46,043 bases of DNA from assembly GCA_018064755.1 (NCBI GenBank), contig JAGHUP010000018.1:1-46043 (forward strand), written 5' to 3'. Of this stretch, positions 1-9,380 are shown in pieces; within the stretch, counting starts at the first letter, position 1; each line of letters opens with the position of its first letter. Source of the stretch: Candidatus Crickella equi. Lineage in GTDB: Bacteria > Bacillota > Clostridia > Peptostreptococcales > Anaerovoracaceae. The notes below the pieces were generated by a model that was not told the DNA's origin, made no database searches, and worked only from the letters and a program-made list of their open reading frames with translations. Both the position numbers and the translations under genes were made by a program.

Positions 1-153
1 AAAATTAAAAAAATAGGCCTTTCTACTTGCATTCTCCTCCCCTTTTTCCCCGGCTCCGTGCCCCCCTGCCCCCGTGCCAAACGGGTACATTCTCCCATTG
101 TCCCCGTTTGGAACGGGCTCAGGGGTACACGGAACGGGCTAAGTGGTGCATTT
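1..153. repeat. Repeat-rich spacer downstream of rarA
   Basis: No gene is supported here. The segment carries two copies of GGAACGGGCT (110-119 and 131-140), the reverse complement of the AGCCCGTTCC core found again at 3811-3838 and 12726-12777. It also has a 9-bp inverted repeat, CCAAACGGG at 77-85 and CCCGTTTGG at 103-111. Read on the minus strand it lies just after the rarA stop and could act as its terminator region; the plus-strand T-rich stretch at 151-162 does not fit a minus-strand terminator, so that role is only inferred. Confidence 0.6.
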
Positions 154-1494
154 TTATTTTTTATGCTTTTGGCGCCATTCTTTGATAGCTTCGTAACGTT
201 CTTTAAAGCGTGGTTCGAAGCCCTGGTTGCCAGGGTGATAATATTCTGTACCGCGTAGTGACTCAGGCAAGCATTCCATGTCTGCGATTTTGTCCTCTGT
301 ATCGTGGGCATAGATATAGCCTTTGCCGTAGTCCAGGTCTTTCATCAGCTGGGTTGGAGCGTTGCGAATCTGCAGTGGAACAGGCTCTGCCAGCTGCTTG
401 TTGGCGTCGGCCGCAGCCTCCATATAGGCTACTTCCATTGCATTGGACTTCGGCGCGAGAGCGTTGTAGATGACTGCTTCGGTGAGGTGGACGTTGCATT
501 CTGGTGGGCCAATGAGGTGGCATGCCTGGAATGCTGCTACTGATAGCTCGAGCGCCCTAGGGTCGGCAAGGCCGACATCCTCAGCCGCGAAGCGGGTTAC
601 CCTGCGGGCGATGTACATAGGATCTTCACCTGACTCGAGCATTCTTGCGAGCCAGTAAACTGCCGCATCGGCGTCGGAATTGCGCATTGATTTGTGCAGA
701 GCGGAGATCAAATTGTAGTGTTCCTCGCCGTGTTTATCGTAGAGCAGAGACTTCTTGGAAGTGCACTGCTCGAAGTTCTCAGTTGTTACTGTAATGGTCT
801 CCTTACCAGTCTCAGGATCTGTACTGGTCTCACCGTTCAGAATTACCATTTCCAAAGTGGACAGTGCAGTTCTTGCGTCTCCGTTGGCAAATCCGGCGAG
901 CGCATTAATAACATCATCACCAATTCTAATGTCCTGGTCGCCAAATCCGCGAGGGTCATTGATGGCATTTCTGATGAGCTGTGCGATGTCGTCCTGAGTC
1001 AACTGCTGGAGAACGAAGACTTTGCATCTTGAGAGAAGGGCGCCGTTAACCTCGAAAGATGGGTTCTCGGTAGTCGCACCAATCAGAATAATGCTACCCT
1101 TCTCAACGAATGGCAGGAAGGCATCCTGCTGCGCTTTGTTGAATCTATGAATCTCGTCGATGAAAACAATTGTCTTGGCTCCAACTGCAGTCATTCTGTC
1201 AGCCTGCTGCATGACTTCTTTAATCTGCTTGATGCCGCTGGTTACGGCACTAAAAGTGATGAACTGAGCATCAGTTGAGCCAGCGATAATCTGGGCCAAA
1301 GTAGTCTTGCCGACTCCCGGTGGACCCCAGAATATCATCGAGCTGATTCTATCCTGCTCAATCAGCTTGCGCAGAACTTTGCCCTCGCCAACGAGATGCT
1401 GCTGTCCAACATACTCGCTAAGGTTGCGCGGGCGCATTCTTGCTGCCAGCGGCTGATTGTTATTCTCTTGTTCAAAGATTGAAATTTGACTCAT
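154..1494 (-). CDS. rarA: Replication-associated recombination protein RarA (MgsA), AAA+ ATPase
   Basis: A 446-residue clamp-loader-like AAA+ ATPase, the usual length for RarA/MgsA/WRNIP1 proteins, which act at stalled replication forks with SSB. Visible motifs are Walker A GPPGVGKT (about residues 57-64), Walker B VFIDEIH (about 110-116), sensor 1 GATTENPSF and the arginine-finger context LLSRCKVF. The C-terminal half carries the family-typical tetramerisation region with [12 protein letters not shown] and [16 protein letters not shown]. The ATG lies one base after the stop of the upstream dehydratase gene, so the two are almost certainly cotranscribed and probably translationally coupled. 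Nothing looks broken. Confidence 0.96.
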   Translation of the reverse strand: MSQISIFEQENNNQPLAARMRPRNLSEYVGQQHLVGEGKVLRKLIEQDRISSMIFWGPPGVGKTTLAQIIAGSTDAQFITFSAVTSGIKQIKEVMQQADRMTAVGAKTIVFIDEIHRFNKAQQDAFLPFVEKGSIILIGATTENPSFEVNGALLSRCKVFVLQQLTQDDIAQLIRNAINDPRGFGDQDIRIGDDVINALAGFANGDARTALSTLEMVILNGETSTDPETGKETITVTTENFEQCTSKKSLLYDKHGEEHYNLISALHKSMRNSDADAAVYWLARMLESGEDPMYIARRVTRFAAEDVGLADPRALELSVAAFQACHLIGPPECNVHLTEAVIYNALAPKSNAMEVAYMEAAADANKQLAEPVPLQIRNAPTQLMKDLDYGKGYIYAHDTEDKIADMECLPESLRGTEYYHPGNQGFEPRFKERYEAIKEWRQKHKK

Positions 1495-1495
1495 T

Positions 1496-2476
1496 TTATT
1501 TTACGGAAAATCCCTCTCTCTTGAGTTTGCCGATTTCAATTATCTTGCTTAGTGTATCCAAGTCTACATTACCGCCGGAAACTATGCAAACCGTTTTCTT
1601 GGATGTGTCAACTTTGTGGAACATGAAGGCAGCAAGGCCTGTAGCGCCCGCGCCCTCTGAAACCAGCTTTGGTCCCTCCAGCATTGATACTATTGCTGCA
1701 CAGATTTCATCTTCATCAACAATTACGATGTCGTCTACGTACTTATCACAGAGCTCGAAGGTAAGACTTCCCGGTGTTAGAACGTGAATACCGTCAGCGA
1801 AAGTCTTGGCATCAGGAATTGTCATAACCTTCTGATTGGCATAAGACTTGTACATTGATGGAACGTTGGATGACTGAACTCCTATTACCTTGCATTCAGG
1901 CTTAAGTGCCTTGACTGCAACTGCAACGCCAGAAACAAGTCCGCCTCCGCCAATAGGTACGAGTATCTGCTCAACATCAGGCATCTGTTCTAATATCTCG
2001 AGGCCCAATGTTCCCTGTCCGGCGATTACCTCAGGGTCATCGAACGGATGAACGAATGTGTACCCTTCTTCTTTGCAGAGACGTTCTGCCTCAGCTGCGG
2101 CATCATCATAAATGCCAGGCACCGGAACAACTTCTGCTCCATAGCCTGCTGTTGCTTCCTTCTTCATTGCAGGAGCGCCTTCAGGCATGCACACGATTGA
2201 TCTAGCACCCCTCATGGTCGCTGCAAGCGCAACTCCCTGTGCATGATTGCCAGCTGAACAAGCCACGATTCCTCGTGCCGCCTCCTCGTCAGTAAGTGTC
2301 ATAATTTTGTTAAATGCACCCCTCAGTTTGAAGGATCCGGTTCTCTGAAGGCACTCTGCCTTAAAGAAAACATTAGGGCTAATCTTCTTAGCTGTGACGA
2401 TTGGTGTTCTTCTCACATCATCCTTCATTATCTCAGCAGCTTTCTTAATCATTTCAAGAGTAACTTGTTCTGACAT
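1496..2476 (-). CDS. PLP-dependent threonine/serine dehydratase (TdcB/serine racemase type)
   Basis: A 326-residue fold-type II PLP enzyme. The Schiff-base lysine is K50 in SFKLRGAFNKI, and the phosphate-binding glycine loop is GGGGLVSG. There is no C-terminal ACT or IlvA-type regulatory domain, so it is closer to catabolic threonine ammonia-lyase (TdcB) or serine racemase than to long biosynthetic IlvA. The expected reaction is threonine to 2-oxobutanoate plus ammonia (or serine to pyruvate), in the cytosol. AGGAGGG lies five bases before the ATG and fixes the start. It sits between a GNAT gene and rarA in a compact minus-strand operon. Threonine, serine or racemase preference cannot be decided by reading. 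Confidence 0.9.
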   Translation of the reverse strand: MSEQVTLEMIKKAAEIMKDDVRRTPIVTAKKISPNVFFKAECLQRTGSFKLRGAFNKIMTLTDEEAARGIVACSAGNHAQGVALAATMRGARSIVCMPEGAPAMKKEATAGYGAEVVPVPGIYDDAAAEAERLCKEEGYTFVHPFDDPEVIAGQGTLGLEILEQMPDVEQILVPIGGGGLVSGVAVAVKALKPECKVIGVQSSNVPSMYKSYANQKVMTIPDAKTFADGIHVLTPGSLTFELCDKYVDDIVIVDEDEICAAIVSMLEGPKLVSEGAGATGLAAFMFHKVDTSKKTVCIVSGGNVDLDTLSKIIEIGKLKREGFSVK

Positions 2477-2486
2477 TTCAACCCTC

Positions 2487-3017
2487 CTATAATTTCTTCT
2501 CTAACAGCACTAAGTCGACGCTCGGAATTCCGTTGAATACGGTCGGCACAATGTCGGCTTCTCTATATCCCAATGTTGGATAGAATTTTCTTGCAATTCT
2601 GTTGTTTGCATTGGTGTCCATTCTGAGTACAGGACAGTTCATTTCTCTTGCCAAGTCCTCATAGTATTGGACAAAAGCGGCACCAATGCCGTTCTTATGA
2701 TGCGCCGGGTCTACGGCCAAAGTGTGAAGCACCAGCACTTCGTCGTCAGTTGCCTCGTATTCCCAGTTTGCACCTTCATATACATCAACTTGAAGTTGGT
2801 TGATGATGGCGGTTGCAACAATCGCGCCATCGTCTTCGCATACATAGAGGTCGCCGCGATTGCAGGCTGCCTCTGCTGTCTCCTTAACCGGATACACTCC
2901 TCTCAGCCAGCAAGTCGTAGTAATGCCGGCAGCCTCTGCATCATGAACATGTTCATAGATGCAGGCAACCGCCTCTACGTCTTCCCTATTCGCTTTTCTG
3001 AATTTCAATTCTTTCAT
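2487..3017 (-). CDS. GNAT family N-acetyltransferase
   Basis: A 176-residue single-domain GNAT protein. The acetyl-CoA-binding motif A is seen as VLHTLAVDPAHHKNGIGAAF (roughly residues 95-115), with HKNGIG as the pyrophosphate loop, followed by the motif B-like RMDTNANNRIARKFYPTLGY, which is typical of small-molecule or protein N-acetyltransferases. The substrate cannot be assigned. It starts 10 bases upstream of the dehydratase gene and probably shares its transcript. The ribosome-binding site is weak, and the start was chosen because KELKFRKANREDVEAV is a standard GNAT N-terminus. Confidence 0.88.
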   Translation of the reverse strand: MKELKFRKANREDVEAVACIYEHVHDAEAAGITTTCWLRGVYPVKETAEAACNRGDLYVCEDDGAIVATAIINQLQVDVYEGANWEYEATDDEVLVLHTLAVDPAHHKNGIGAAFVQYYEDLAREMNCPVLRMDTNANNRIARKFYPTLGYREADIVPTVFNGIPSVDLVLLEKKL

Positions 3018-3073
3018 TTTCTAAAATCGGGTCGGTCCACATCTGTCCATTTCGTCAGTTTTGGGACACTCCT

Positions 3074-3802
3074 CTATATCACCTGAGCAAATACCTCTCC
3101 TATATTGTCATTGATAACAAGATCGGCAAGGCTATCTGCGGATGTTGAAGATTTATTAATTAATACCAGGTGCTTACCTCTGAAATAGTGAATCAGTCCA
3201 GCAGCCGGATACACAATCAGTGTTGTGCCACCGATTATCAGTGTATCTGCCTTGGAGATTGCATCTACCGCACCCTGAATTACAGCCTCGTCGAGGCCTT
3301 CCTCATACAGTACAACATCAGGCTTGACCCTGCCACCACACTTTGGACAACGTGGCACGCCATCAGCGTCCAAGACGAACTTCTCATCATAGAATGCATG
3401 GCAGTCCTCGCAATAGTTACGCAAAGTCGAGCCGTGCAATTCATACACCACCTGGCTACCCGCCTTCTGATGCAGACCATCGATGTTCTGTGTTACGACA
3501 GCTTTGACTTTGCCCTGTCTCTCGAGTTCAGCGAGTGCCTTGTGGCAATCGTTAGGCTCCGCATCAGGATAGATTAATTTGTCCTTGTAGAACTCGAAGA
3601 AATCCTCAGGATGTCTCACATAGAATGTATGAGAAATCATCTCCTCAGGAGATACCTCACGTCCAAGGTCCTGGTTGTAAATGCCGTTGGCAGATCTGAA
3701 GTCAGGAATACCCGACTCAGTCGACACACCAGCGCCCCCGAAGAATACGATGTTGTTGCTCTCGTCTATTATTCTCTTTAGTTGTTCGATTTTCTCATTC
3801 AT
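3074..3802 (-). CDS. cobB: NAD-dependent protein deacylase, Sir2 family
   Basis: A 242-residue bacterial sirtuin that removes acyl groups from protein lysines, consuming NAD+ and releasing nicotinamide and O-acyl-ADP-ribose. It shows GGAGVSTESGIPDFRS (about residues 22-37), TQNIDGLH, the catalytic histidine in YELHGS, and two zinc-binding CxxC pairs (CEDC and CPKC). The usual GTSL motif before VYPA reads GGTTLIVYPAAG. Length matches CobB/SrtN enzymes. The flanks are an upstream spacer with a dispersed repeat and a short gap to the GNAT gene. Confidence 0.95.
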   Translation of the reverse strand: MNEKIEQLKRIIDESNNIVFFGGAGVSTESGIPDFRSANGIYNQDLGREVSPEEMISHTFYVRHPEDFFEFYKDKLIYPDAEPNDCHKALAELERQGKVKAVVTQNIDGLHQKAGSQVVYELHGSTLRNYCEDCHAFYDEKFVLDADGVPRCPKCGGRVKPDVVLYEEGLDEAVIQGAVDAISKADTLIIGGTTLIVYPAAGLIHYFRGKHLVLINKSSTSADSLADLVINDNIGEVFAQVI

Positions 3803-3810
3803 GTTCCTTT

Positions 3811-3838
3811 TAGCCCGTTCCTAATCGGTGCATTTTTG
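3811..3838. repeat. Dispersed AGCCCGTTCC repeat, copy B
   Basis: The spacer between the sirtuin start and the alcohol dehydrogenase stop contains AGCCCGTTCCTAAT followed by CGGTGCATTTTT. This differs at only two positions (C for T, G for A) from the corresponding arm at 12726-12749. Its opposite arm is absent, so it looks like a half-copy of the palindromic element seen complete at 12.7 kb. Confidence 0.75.
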
Positions 3839-3893
3839 CCCAGGCATGTCCCCAAGTTGCAATCTTGCAATTTAGGTCTGACCCGCTGTTGCA

Positions 3894-5060
3894 TTATTTT
3901 GCCATCATGTAGATGTTGAAGATGTCTTCTGTGTTGAGTTTCTTGAAGTTGCCGATTGTTCTAGCGTCCTGGAATGTTACGCCGAGAGCGGCTGTGCGGC
4001 ATTCTGCTTCACCGAAGTTCAGGCCGAGCTCACGAAGGTTAGTTGGCATATCGATTGAACGGAAGAAGTCCTCGAACTTCTCAATTGTCTTAATTGGATC
4101 GCTTTCGCCGAAAACGCCTTCGCCCAGCTTAACGAATCTGTCTCTGTTAGTGTCGAGGACGTATCTAGCCCATGAACCCCAGATTGCAGCGAGGCCTGCG
4201 CCGTGTGCTACGTCGAACTCAGCTGAGAGCTCGTGCTCAATCTGATGGCAAGCCCAGTCACCGGCGTTGTTGTTACCAGCTGCCATCAGTCCGTTGTGGG
4301 ACAGTGAACCGCACCACATCAGGTTAGCTCTTGCATCGAAATCCTCAGGATTCTCGATTGCAATTGGAGCATACTTCATTACAGTCTTCAGCAGTGTGAA
4401 TGACAGCTGATCCGTGAAGTCGAGAGCATATCCATCGTGGAAGTATCTCTCGAATGTGTGCATCATAATATCTGTTGAACCGCAGCCTGTCTGATATTTG
4501 CTAACTGTGAAAGTAAGCTCTGGATTCAGGAATGCAAACTTGATTCTTCCGAAGTTAGTATTAACTCCGCGCTTGTAAGTTGGAGTTGTTTCGTCATTAG
4601 TAATTACTGATGAGTCGGACATCTCAGAGCCTGTTGCTGACAGTGTCAGAACAACGCCCTGTGGAACTGCTCCCTCAACCTTTCTCTTACCGCAGTAGAA
4701 ATCCCATACGTCTCCGCCGCCGTAAACGCCGTAGCTGATTGCTTTGGCACTATCGAGCGCGGAACCGCCACCTACTGCGAGGATAAAATCACAGCCTTCC
4801 TTATTGAAGAGTTCAATGCCCTTACGAACAAGGGATACTCTTGGGTTAGGAACTGCACCACCGAGCTCAACGAACTCAATGCCAGCATCTGTAAGACTCT
4901 TCTCAACTCTATCGAGCAGGCCGCTCTTCTTAACTGAACCTGTTCCAAAATGAACTAGGACCTTCTTAAATCCTGCACCCTTTAATGTCTCTCCTACGAG
5001 GTTCTCAGCGTTCTTGTCGAAGAAAACCTTAGTTGGTGTGTAATATGCAACTGTTGCCAT
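3894..5060 (-). CDS. Iron-containing alcohol dehydrogenase (BdhA/YqhD-like)
   Basis: A 388-residue group III metal-dependent alcohol dehydrogenase that interconverts aldehydes or ketones and alcohols with NAD(P)H, for example in fermentative butanol or ethanol formation. The nucleotide-binding signature is VGGGSALDSAKAISYG, and the metal-binding region contains GSTDIMMHTFERYF and the pair DWACHQIEHE...DVAHGAGLA. Length and order match butanol dehydrogenase BdhA/YugJ proteins. The start is supported by AGGAGG just upstream of ATG. It lies 12 bases downstream of tex and may be cotranscribed; the substrate cannot be fixed. Confidence 0.92.
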   Translation of the reverse strand: MATVAYYTPTKVFFDKNAENLVGETLKGAGFKKVLVHFGTGSVKKSGLLDRVEKSLTDAGIEFVELGGAVPNPRVSLVRKGIELFNKEGCDFILAVGGGSALDSAKAISYGVYGGGDVWDFYCGKRKVEGAVPQGVVLTLSATGSEMSDSSVITNDETTPTYKRGVNTNFGRIKFAFLNPELTFTVSKYQTGCGSTDIMMHTFERYFHDGYALDFTDQLSFTLLKTVMKYAPIAIENPEDFDARANLMWCGSLSHNGLMAAGNNNAGDWACHQIEHELSAEFDVAHGAGLAAIWGSWARYVLDTNRDRFVKLGEGVFGESDPIKTIEKFEDFFRSIDMPTNLRELGLNFGEAECRTAALGVTFQDARTIGNFKKLNTEDIFNIYMMAK

Positions 5061-5072
5061 GATGTTTACCTC

Positions 5073-7226
5073 CTATATCTTCATTGTCAGCGCGATTCTC
5101 TTCTTCTGGAGATCTACTGACAAAACCTTTACTTCCACTATGTCGCCAACCGATACGACTTCGAGTGGGTGTTTGATGTATTTGTCACACATCTGTGAAA
5201 TATGAACGAGTCCATCCTGATGAACTCCGATATCCACGAATGCGCCAAAGTCGATAACGTTTCTTACTGTGCCCTTCAAGATCATGTCCTCAGTCAGGTC
5301 CTCCATCTCGAGAACGTCTGACTTTAGAATTGGTGCAGGCATTTCATCTCTTGGGTCTCTGCCCGGCTTCTCGAGTTCCTTCACAATATCCCTAAGTGTA
5401 GGTTCGCCAACTCCGAGCTGTGCAGCCAGATCTTTGTAGCTACTAATCTCCTTGGAGATGCCCTTGATGCCGCCAGAAGCGATATCCTTCACATCGAATC
5501 CAAGAGTCTTCAGAAGCTGCTTGGTGATGTCGTATGACTCAGGGTGCACCGCAGTACCGTCGAGCGGTTCCTTGCCACCACGAATTCTCATGAATCCCGC
5601 ACACTGCTCGTAAGCCTTAGGTCCGAGTTTTGGGACCTTGAGCAGTTCCTTACGACTGCCAAATTCACCGTTCGCTTCTCGGTAGGCTACGATGTTAGTC
5701 GCTAGGGTTTTGTTGATGCCGGACACGTACTGGAAGAGCGAAGCTGAACCAGTATTGATGTCAACACCAACGTGGTTAACGCAGTCCTCAACGACAGTTG
5801 CCAAGGACTCCTCGAGCTTCTTCTGGTTCATGTCGTGCTGGTACTGACCAACGCCGACTGACTTAGGATCTATCTTAACCAGTTCGGACAGCGGGTCCTG
5901 AAGTCTTCTTGCCATTGAAGTAGCAGATCTCTGACCTACATCGAAGTTAGGGAACTCCTCTGTAGCAAGTTTGCTTGCTGAGTAAACTGAAGCTCCTGCC
6001 TCATTAACTATGATGTACTGAACGTCCAGATGTGACTCCTTGATCATGTCGCAGATGATCTTCTCTGACTCACGGCTTGCTGTGCCGTTACCGAGAGAAA
6101 TCAGGTTGACATTGTACTTGGCAATCAGCTTCTTAACTATTTCCTTGGACTCCTCAACTTTGTTCTGTGGTGGAGTCGGATAGATTACTGTTGTATCCAG
6201 AACCTTGCCTGTGCTGTCGACGATAGCCAGCTTGCATCCTGTACGGAAGGCCGGGTCCCAGCCGAGCACTGTTGCACCTACGATAGGTGGCTGCATCAGC
6301 AGCTGTGTAAGGTTCTTGCCGAATACCTCGATAGCTCCATCCTCTGCTCTCTCTGTAAGCTCATTACGGATGTCTCTCTCGATGGATGGCTCAATCAGTC
6401 TCTTGTAAGCATCATCCACTACTGCTCTAAGAACAGGGCTAGTAACCGGATTGATTCGAGTAATAACCTCGCCCTCGAGGTATTCGATGATGTCTTCTCT
6501 TGGTGGCTCAATCGATACGGTAAGAATCTTCTCATTCTCACCACGGTTGATTGCCAGAATTCTGTGGCCAGGAATTTTCTCAACCGGCTCACTATATTCG
6601 TAATAAGCCTCGTAAGTCTTCTTCTCGTCTGACTCTGCATCCTTAACTGCAGACACAACGCGTCCGTGCTCGGATGTCATATTACGAATCTCAGTTCTGA
6701 ACTCTGCTGAATCTGAGATTTCCTCCGCGATGATGTCCATTGCTCCTGCGATGGCGTCCTCTGCAGTAGGCACTTCCTTGCCTTCCTTGTCTGAGATGAA
6801 CTGAGCTGCAACAGTCTCAAGAGGCTCCTTGATTTCCTGAGCTTTGATGATCTCAGCGAGTGGCTCAAGACCCTTCTCCTTGGCAACGCTTGCTCTAGTC
6901 TTTCTCTTCGGTCTGTAAGGTCTGTAAATATCCTCGACAGCCACCAAAGTCTCGGCTGCATCGATTGCCGCGCGGAGCTCGTCGGTCATTTTGCCCTGCT
7001 CCTCGATGCTGGCAACGACTGTCGCCTTCTTCTCCTCGAGATTGCGGAGATACTTGAGTCTCTCATCAAGCACTCTTAATACCTCGTCGTCGAGTGATCC
7101 TGTAACTTCTTTTCTATATCTTGCGATGAACGGAATTGTGTTGCCCTCGTCAATCAGACGAATGGTTGCGTCAACCTGTGACTCGCGGATATTTAGTTCT
7201 TCTGCTATTTTCTTGCTTAAATTCAT
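5073..7226 (-). CDS. tex: Tex family S1 RNA-binding protein
   Basis: A 717-residue Tex (toxin expression) homologue, the usual length. Order of parts: N-terminal helical domain (EGNTIPFIARYRKEVTGSLD), YqgF/RuvX-like nuclease fold (GWDPAFRTGCKLAIVD), two helix-hairpin-helix segments (SGINKTLATNIVAYR; KVPKLGPKAYEQCAGF), and a C-terminal S1 domain beginning ILKGTVRNVIDFGAFVDIG. I place the start at the ATG of MNLSKKIAEEL because AGGAG lies five bases upstream; a TTG six codons earlier would lie upstream of that ribosome-binding site. The family binds nucleic acid and influences transcription in a poorly understood way. Confidence 0.96.
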   Translation of the reverse strand: MNLSKKIAEELNIRESQVDATIRLIDEGNTIPFIARYRKEVTGSLDDEVLRVLDERLKYLRNLEEKKATVVASIEEQGKMTDELRAAIDAAETLVAVEDIYRPYRPKRKTRASVAKEKGLEPLAEIIKAQEIKEPLETVAAQFISDKEGKEVPTAEDAIAGAMDIIAEEISDSAEFRTEIRNMTSEHGRVVSAVKDAESDEKKTYEAYYEYSEPVEKIPGHRILAINRGENEKILTVSIEPPREDIIEYLEGEVITRINPVTSPVLRAVVDDAYKRLIEPSIERDIRNELTERAEDGAIEVFGKNLTQLLMQPPIVGATVLGWDPAFRTGCKLAIVDSTGKVLDTTVIYPTPPQNKVEESKEIVKKLIAKYNVNLISLGNGTASRESEKIICDMIKESHLDVQYIIVNEAGASVYSASKLATEEFPNFDVGQRSATSMARRLQDPLSELVKIDPKSVGVGQYQHDMNQKKLEESLATVVEDCVNHVGVDINTGSASLFQYVSGINKTLATNIVAYREANGEFGSRKELLKVPKLGPKAYEQCAGFMRIRGGKEPLDGTAVHPESYDITKQLLKTLGFDVKDIASGGIKGISKEISSYKDLAAQLGVGEPTLRDIVKELEKPGRDPRDEMPAPILKSDVLEMEDLTEDMILKGTVRNVIDFGAFVDIGVHQDGLVHISQMCDKYIKHPLEVVSVGDIVEVKVLSVDLQKKRIALTMKI

Positions 7227-7277
7227 TCGTTCTCCTCTCGGCAAAGCCGAATATATCTAACTTAATAATTATACCAT

Positions 7278-8612
7278 TTAATGACTCAAATAGTTGTATC
7301 TGTCGAAAACATATTTAATTATCTGATCGCAGTCTACGTCGCGGAAACTGTCTCCTAGTTCCTGTTTGCACACATCCGCAGCTCGGCGAACACAAATCTC
7401 AATTGCTTCCTTGGTCAGCGGAGCTATCGCTACCGATCCTTCATATTCAGCAGCAACAGGATCCCTCTTGATGAAGTCCTTATAAAACTTAATCATTCCA
7501 TCCCTGGCCGGATTCATATTAAGCGTCCTTGTCCTTGCTATCAGTGCCAAATTGTTGTCGAAGTTCGGCGAGAGTCCCACGATTGTTCCGTTATTTCGAT
7601 CCCTCATAATTCCGAGATTCTCGTTGTGTCTATCTACATTGTTAACAATGGCATCAAACAGGATAATGCGAATATAGTCCTTGGCGAGCTCTGTATCAAT
7701 CGCATTGAGTTTGTCCAGGACATTATCATAGCTATCATCGTCACCGGCGATGGATATCATAGGTTCGAAATTGTAATCGCCGGCGAAATTTCTAGTCTTG
7801 ATTACGCCCGGCTCGCCCTTAACAAGTTCATATTGAGCAGTTGGTATTCCCATCAGTTCTGCCAATTGTGCAGAGAGAAGTTCTGAGAATATTTCGTATG
7901 CATTGCCTCTCTTGTACATCCACCACTCACCGTCAATTAGCTTCCAGCATTTCTCATAACTTCCGGTCAGAGTCAACTCGGGTGATAATTTGGCCTTCTT
8001 GTTGTAGATATATGTCGATCCGTTCAAAGTCACATCGCTATACAGATCTGACTCGAAACTTATGTCCCTGTATCTGAGTTTGGATCCCCTAGCTCTGAAC
8101 CAGTAATTATCAGTGATAGTCGCTCCATGAGAATGCAGCGCCACGATATCGTCTGATTCACCATGGATATTCAAGACCTTCTTCAGTACGCGTGCGTTGG
8201 TTCGACTACTGTCAATCGCTCTCGATGCGAGAAAACCGGAAATATTATGGGTTCGAACAATATATAGCGGTGCTCGTTCTTCATCAATCCAACTAAGTTG
8301 TCCTTTATTAAACCTGGCCACTTCCAAATCTCCCATCATAATACTACCGGTTAACTCCATAGCTCTTTTGGAAAGAACTGGCGCATCTCTACCCGCATCT
8401 GCCAGCTTCACGAGTTCATTCTCGAGCTTCTTGCGCTCGTCCAGCTTGCCATATATATCCAGAAGGTTCTCCTCTCTGACATACTGACTCTGGATCTTGC
8501 CATTATCTAGCCACTGCAAATAATGGTATTCATGACCCTTGATTGTCTTCTTGGATATGTAACCCTTAGGAAGAGTATTAAGTTGTCTAGTCAATTCCTC
8601 GTATTTGCTCAT
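7278..8612 (-). CDS. HipA-like Ser/Thr kinase with atypical N-terminal domain
   Basis: A 444-residue protein. Residues about 10-50 (LPKGYISKKTIKGHEYHYLQW) resemble a short domain common in Firmicute proteins of unknown role. The C-terminal half is a HipA-like kinase: K234 in MYKRG as the ATP-lysine candidate, SELLSAQLAELMGI, catalytic loop NNVDRHNENLG (D327, N330) and metal-site candidate PNFDNN (D352). The usual HipA N-terminal subdomain is not recognisable and there is no adjacent HipB gene, so calling it a toxin is only an inference. The ribosome-binding site is weak. Two direct repeats lie just upstream. Alternatively it could be a stand-alone regulatory kinase. Confidence 0.82.
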   Translation of the reverse strand: MSKYEELTRQLNTLPKGYISKKTIKGHEYHYLQWLDNGKIQSQYVREENLLDIYGKLDERKKLENELVKLADAGRDAPVLSKRAMELTGSIMMGDLEVARFNKGQLSWIDEERAPLYIVRTHNISGFLASRAIDSSRTNARVLKKVLNIHGESDDIVALHSHGATITDNYWFRARGSKLRYRDISFESDLYSDVTLNGSTYIYNKKAKLSPELTLTGSYEKCWKLIDGEWWMYKRGNAYEIFSELLSAQLAELMGIPTAQYELVKGEPGVIKTRNFAGDYNFEPMISIAGDDDSYDNVLDKLNAIDTELAKDYIRIILFDAIVNNVDRHNENLGIMRDRNNGTIVGLSPNFDNNLALIARTRTLNMNPARDGMIKFYKDFIKRDPVAAEYEGSVAIAPLTKEAIEICVRRAADVCKQELGDSFRDVDCDQIIKYVFDRYNYLSH

Positions 8613-8631
8613 ATTGAAATACCATCAATTA

Positions 8632-8663
8632 GTTAACCTATATATGACTATATGTTAACCTAT
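8632..8663 (-). promoter_or_regulatory. Twin GTTAACCTAT direct repeats upstream of the HipA-like gene
   Basis: GTTAACCTAT occurs at 8632-8641 and 8654-8663, start-to-start 22 bases, about two helical turns. Both contain the palindrome GTTAAC. They lie 20-51 bases upstream of the HipA-like start codon, where a promoter is expected, and so look like paired operator half-sites. The binding protein is unknown. Confidence 0.5.
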
Positions 8664-8690
8664 TTTGTAGATGATGTAAAGAAGAGATGA

Positions 8691-8715
8691 AAAAAGGCCG
8701 GCATCGAGCCGGTCT
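8691..8715 (-). terminator. Rho-independent terminator after the NUDIX gene
   Basis: On the minus strand a GC-rich stem (CCGGC paired with GCCGG around a TCGAT loop) is followed by TTTTTT. It sits 12 bases past the NUDIX stop codon and separates that gene from the HipA-like gene. Confidence 0.75.
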
Positions 8716-8727
8716 TAACTGTTGATA

Positions 8728-9372
8728 TTATTGGTAATTAGCAACGAAATCTGCCAGCGCAATCCAAGTATATACCGAATAGAACATGCCGCTGTCGTCA
8801 CAACCTTGATCCAGGACGCGCTTGGCATCGTCCACCGTGAATAATTTGAAGCCGTCAAATTGCTCGGAGCCTACGCAGCCGTCCTGCGTAAGTTCAGCGA
8901 GATCAGCATGTCTAATGATGATGCGAGCCATTGCGTTATTCTCGTCTGTCATTCCAGGACTTGAGAACAACATTGGACTGATTATTTCAACGCTGTCGCT
9001 ATCCCTGAAAGTGATGCCAGTCTCTTCCTTGAGCTCACGAATTGCTGTAACTCTAATTGCTTCTTCCTGGCTGAGCTTCTTGTCCTCCGGATCAATAAGA
9101 CCAGCAGTTGGGCTCAGCAAGAACTGTCCGATAGGATATCTATACTCCTGCGCTAATAACAGCAGTGGTTCCTTGCCATCCTGTTCGAGGACTACCTCGC
9201 AGCTGACTGCATCAGGCACAAGAGACTTAATCTCTTCAGCAGATTTGGACATAACGGTATCGTCCTGGTCCCGGCGGGTCACATCGTAGTAGTGGCTACC
9301 TTCCTTAAAGTGTATATCGAAAACCTTGATGAATTTGGTATCAAGGACTTGGTCTGTAGGATATTTGTTCAT
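8728..9372 (-). CDS. NUDIX hydrolase (probable nucleoside-diphosphate derivative pyrophosphatase)
   Basis: A 214-residue NUDIX protein. The catalytic box is clear at EEAIRVTAIRELKEETGI, with the conserved Glu and REUxEExGU residues present. The preceding GLIDPEDKKLSQ is a few residues longer than usual. The preceding LLAQEYRYPIGQFLLSPTAG fits ADP-ribose-type enzymes, in which RQYRYP is typical. The substrate remains a guess. AGGAGT lies just before the ATG. It follows the PAP2 gene by eight bases and ends at a terminator, so the two form an operon. Confidence 0.88.
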   Translation of the reverse strand: MNKYPTDQVLDTKFIKVFDIHFKEGSHYYDVTRRDQDDTVMSKSAEEIKSLVPDAVSCEVVLEQDGKEPLLLLAQEYRYPIGQFLLSPTAGLIDPEDKKLSQEEAIRVTAIRELKEETGITFRDSDSVEIISPMLFSSPGMTDENNAMARIIIRHADLAELTQDGCVGSEQFDGFKLFTVDDAKRVLDQGCDDSGMFYSVYTWIALADFVANYQ

Positions 9373-9380
9373 GTTTACTC

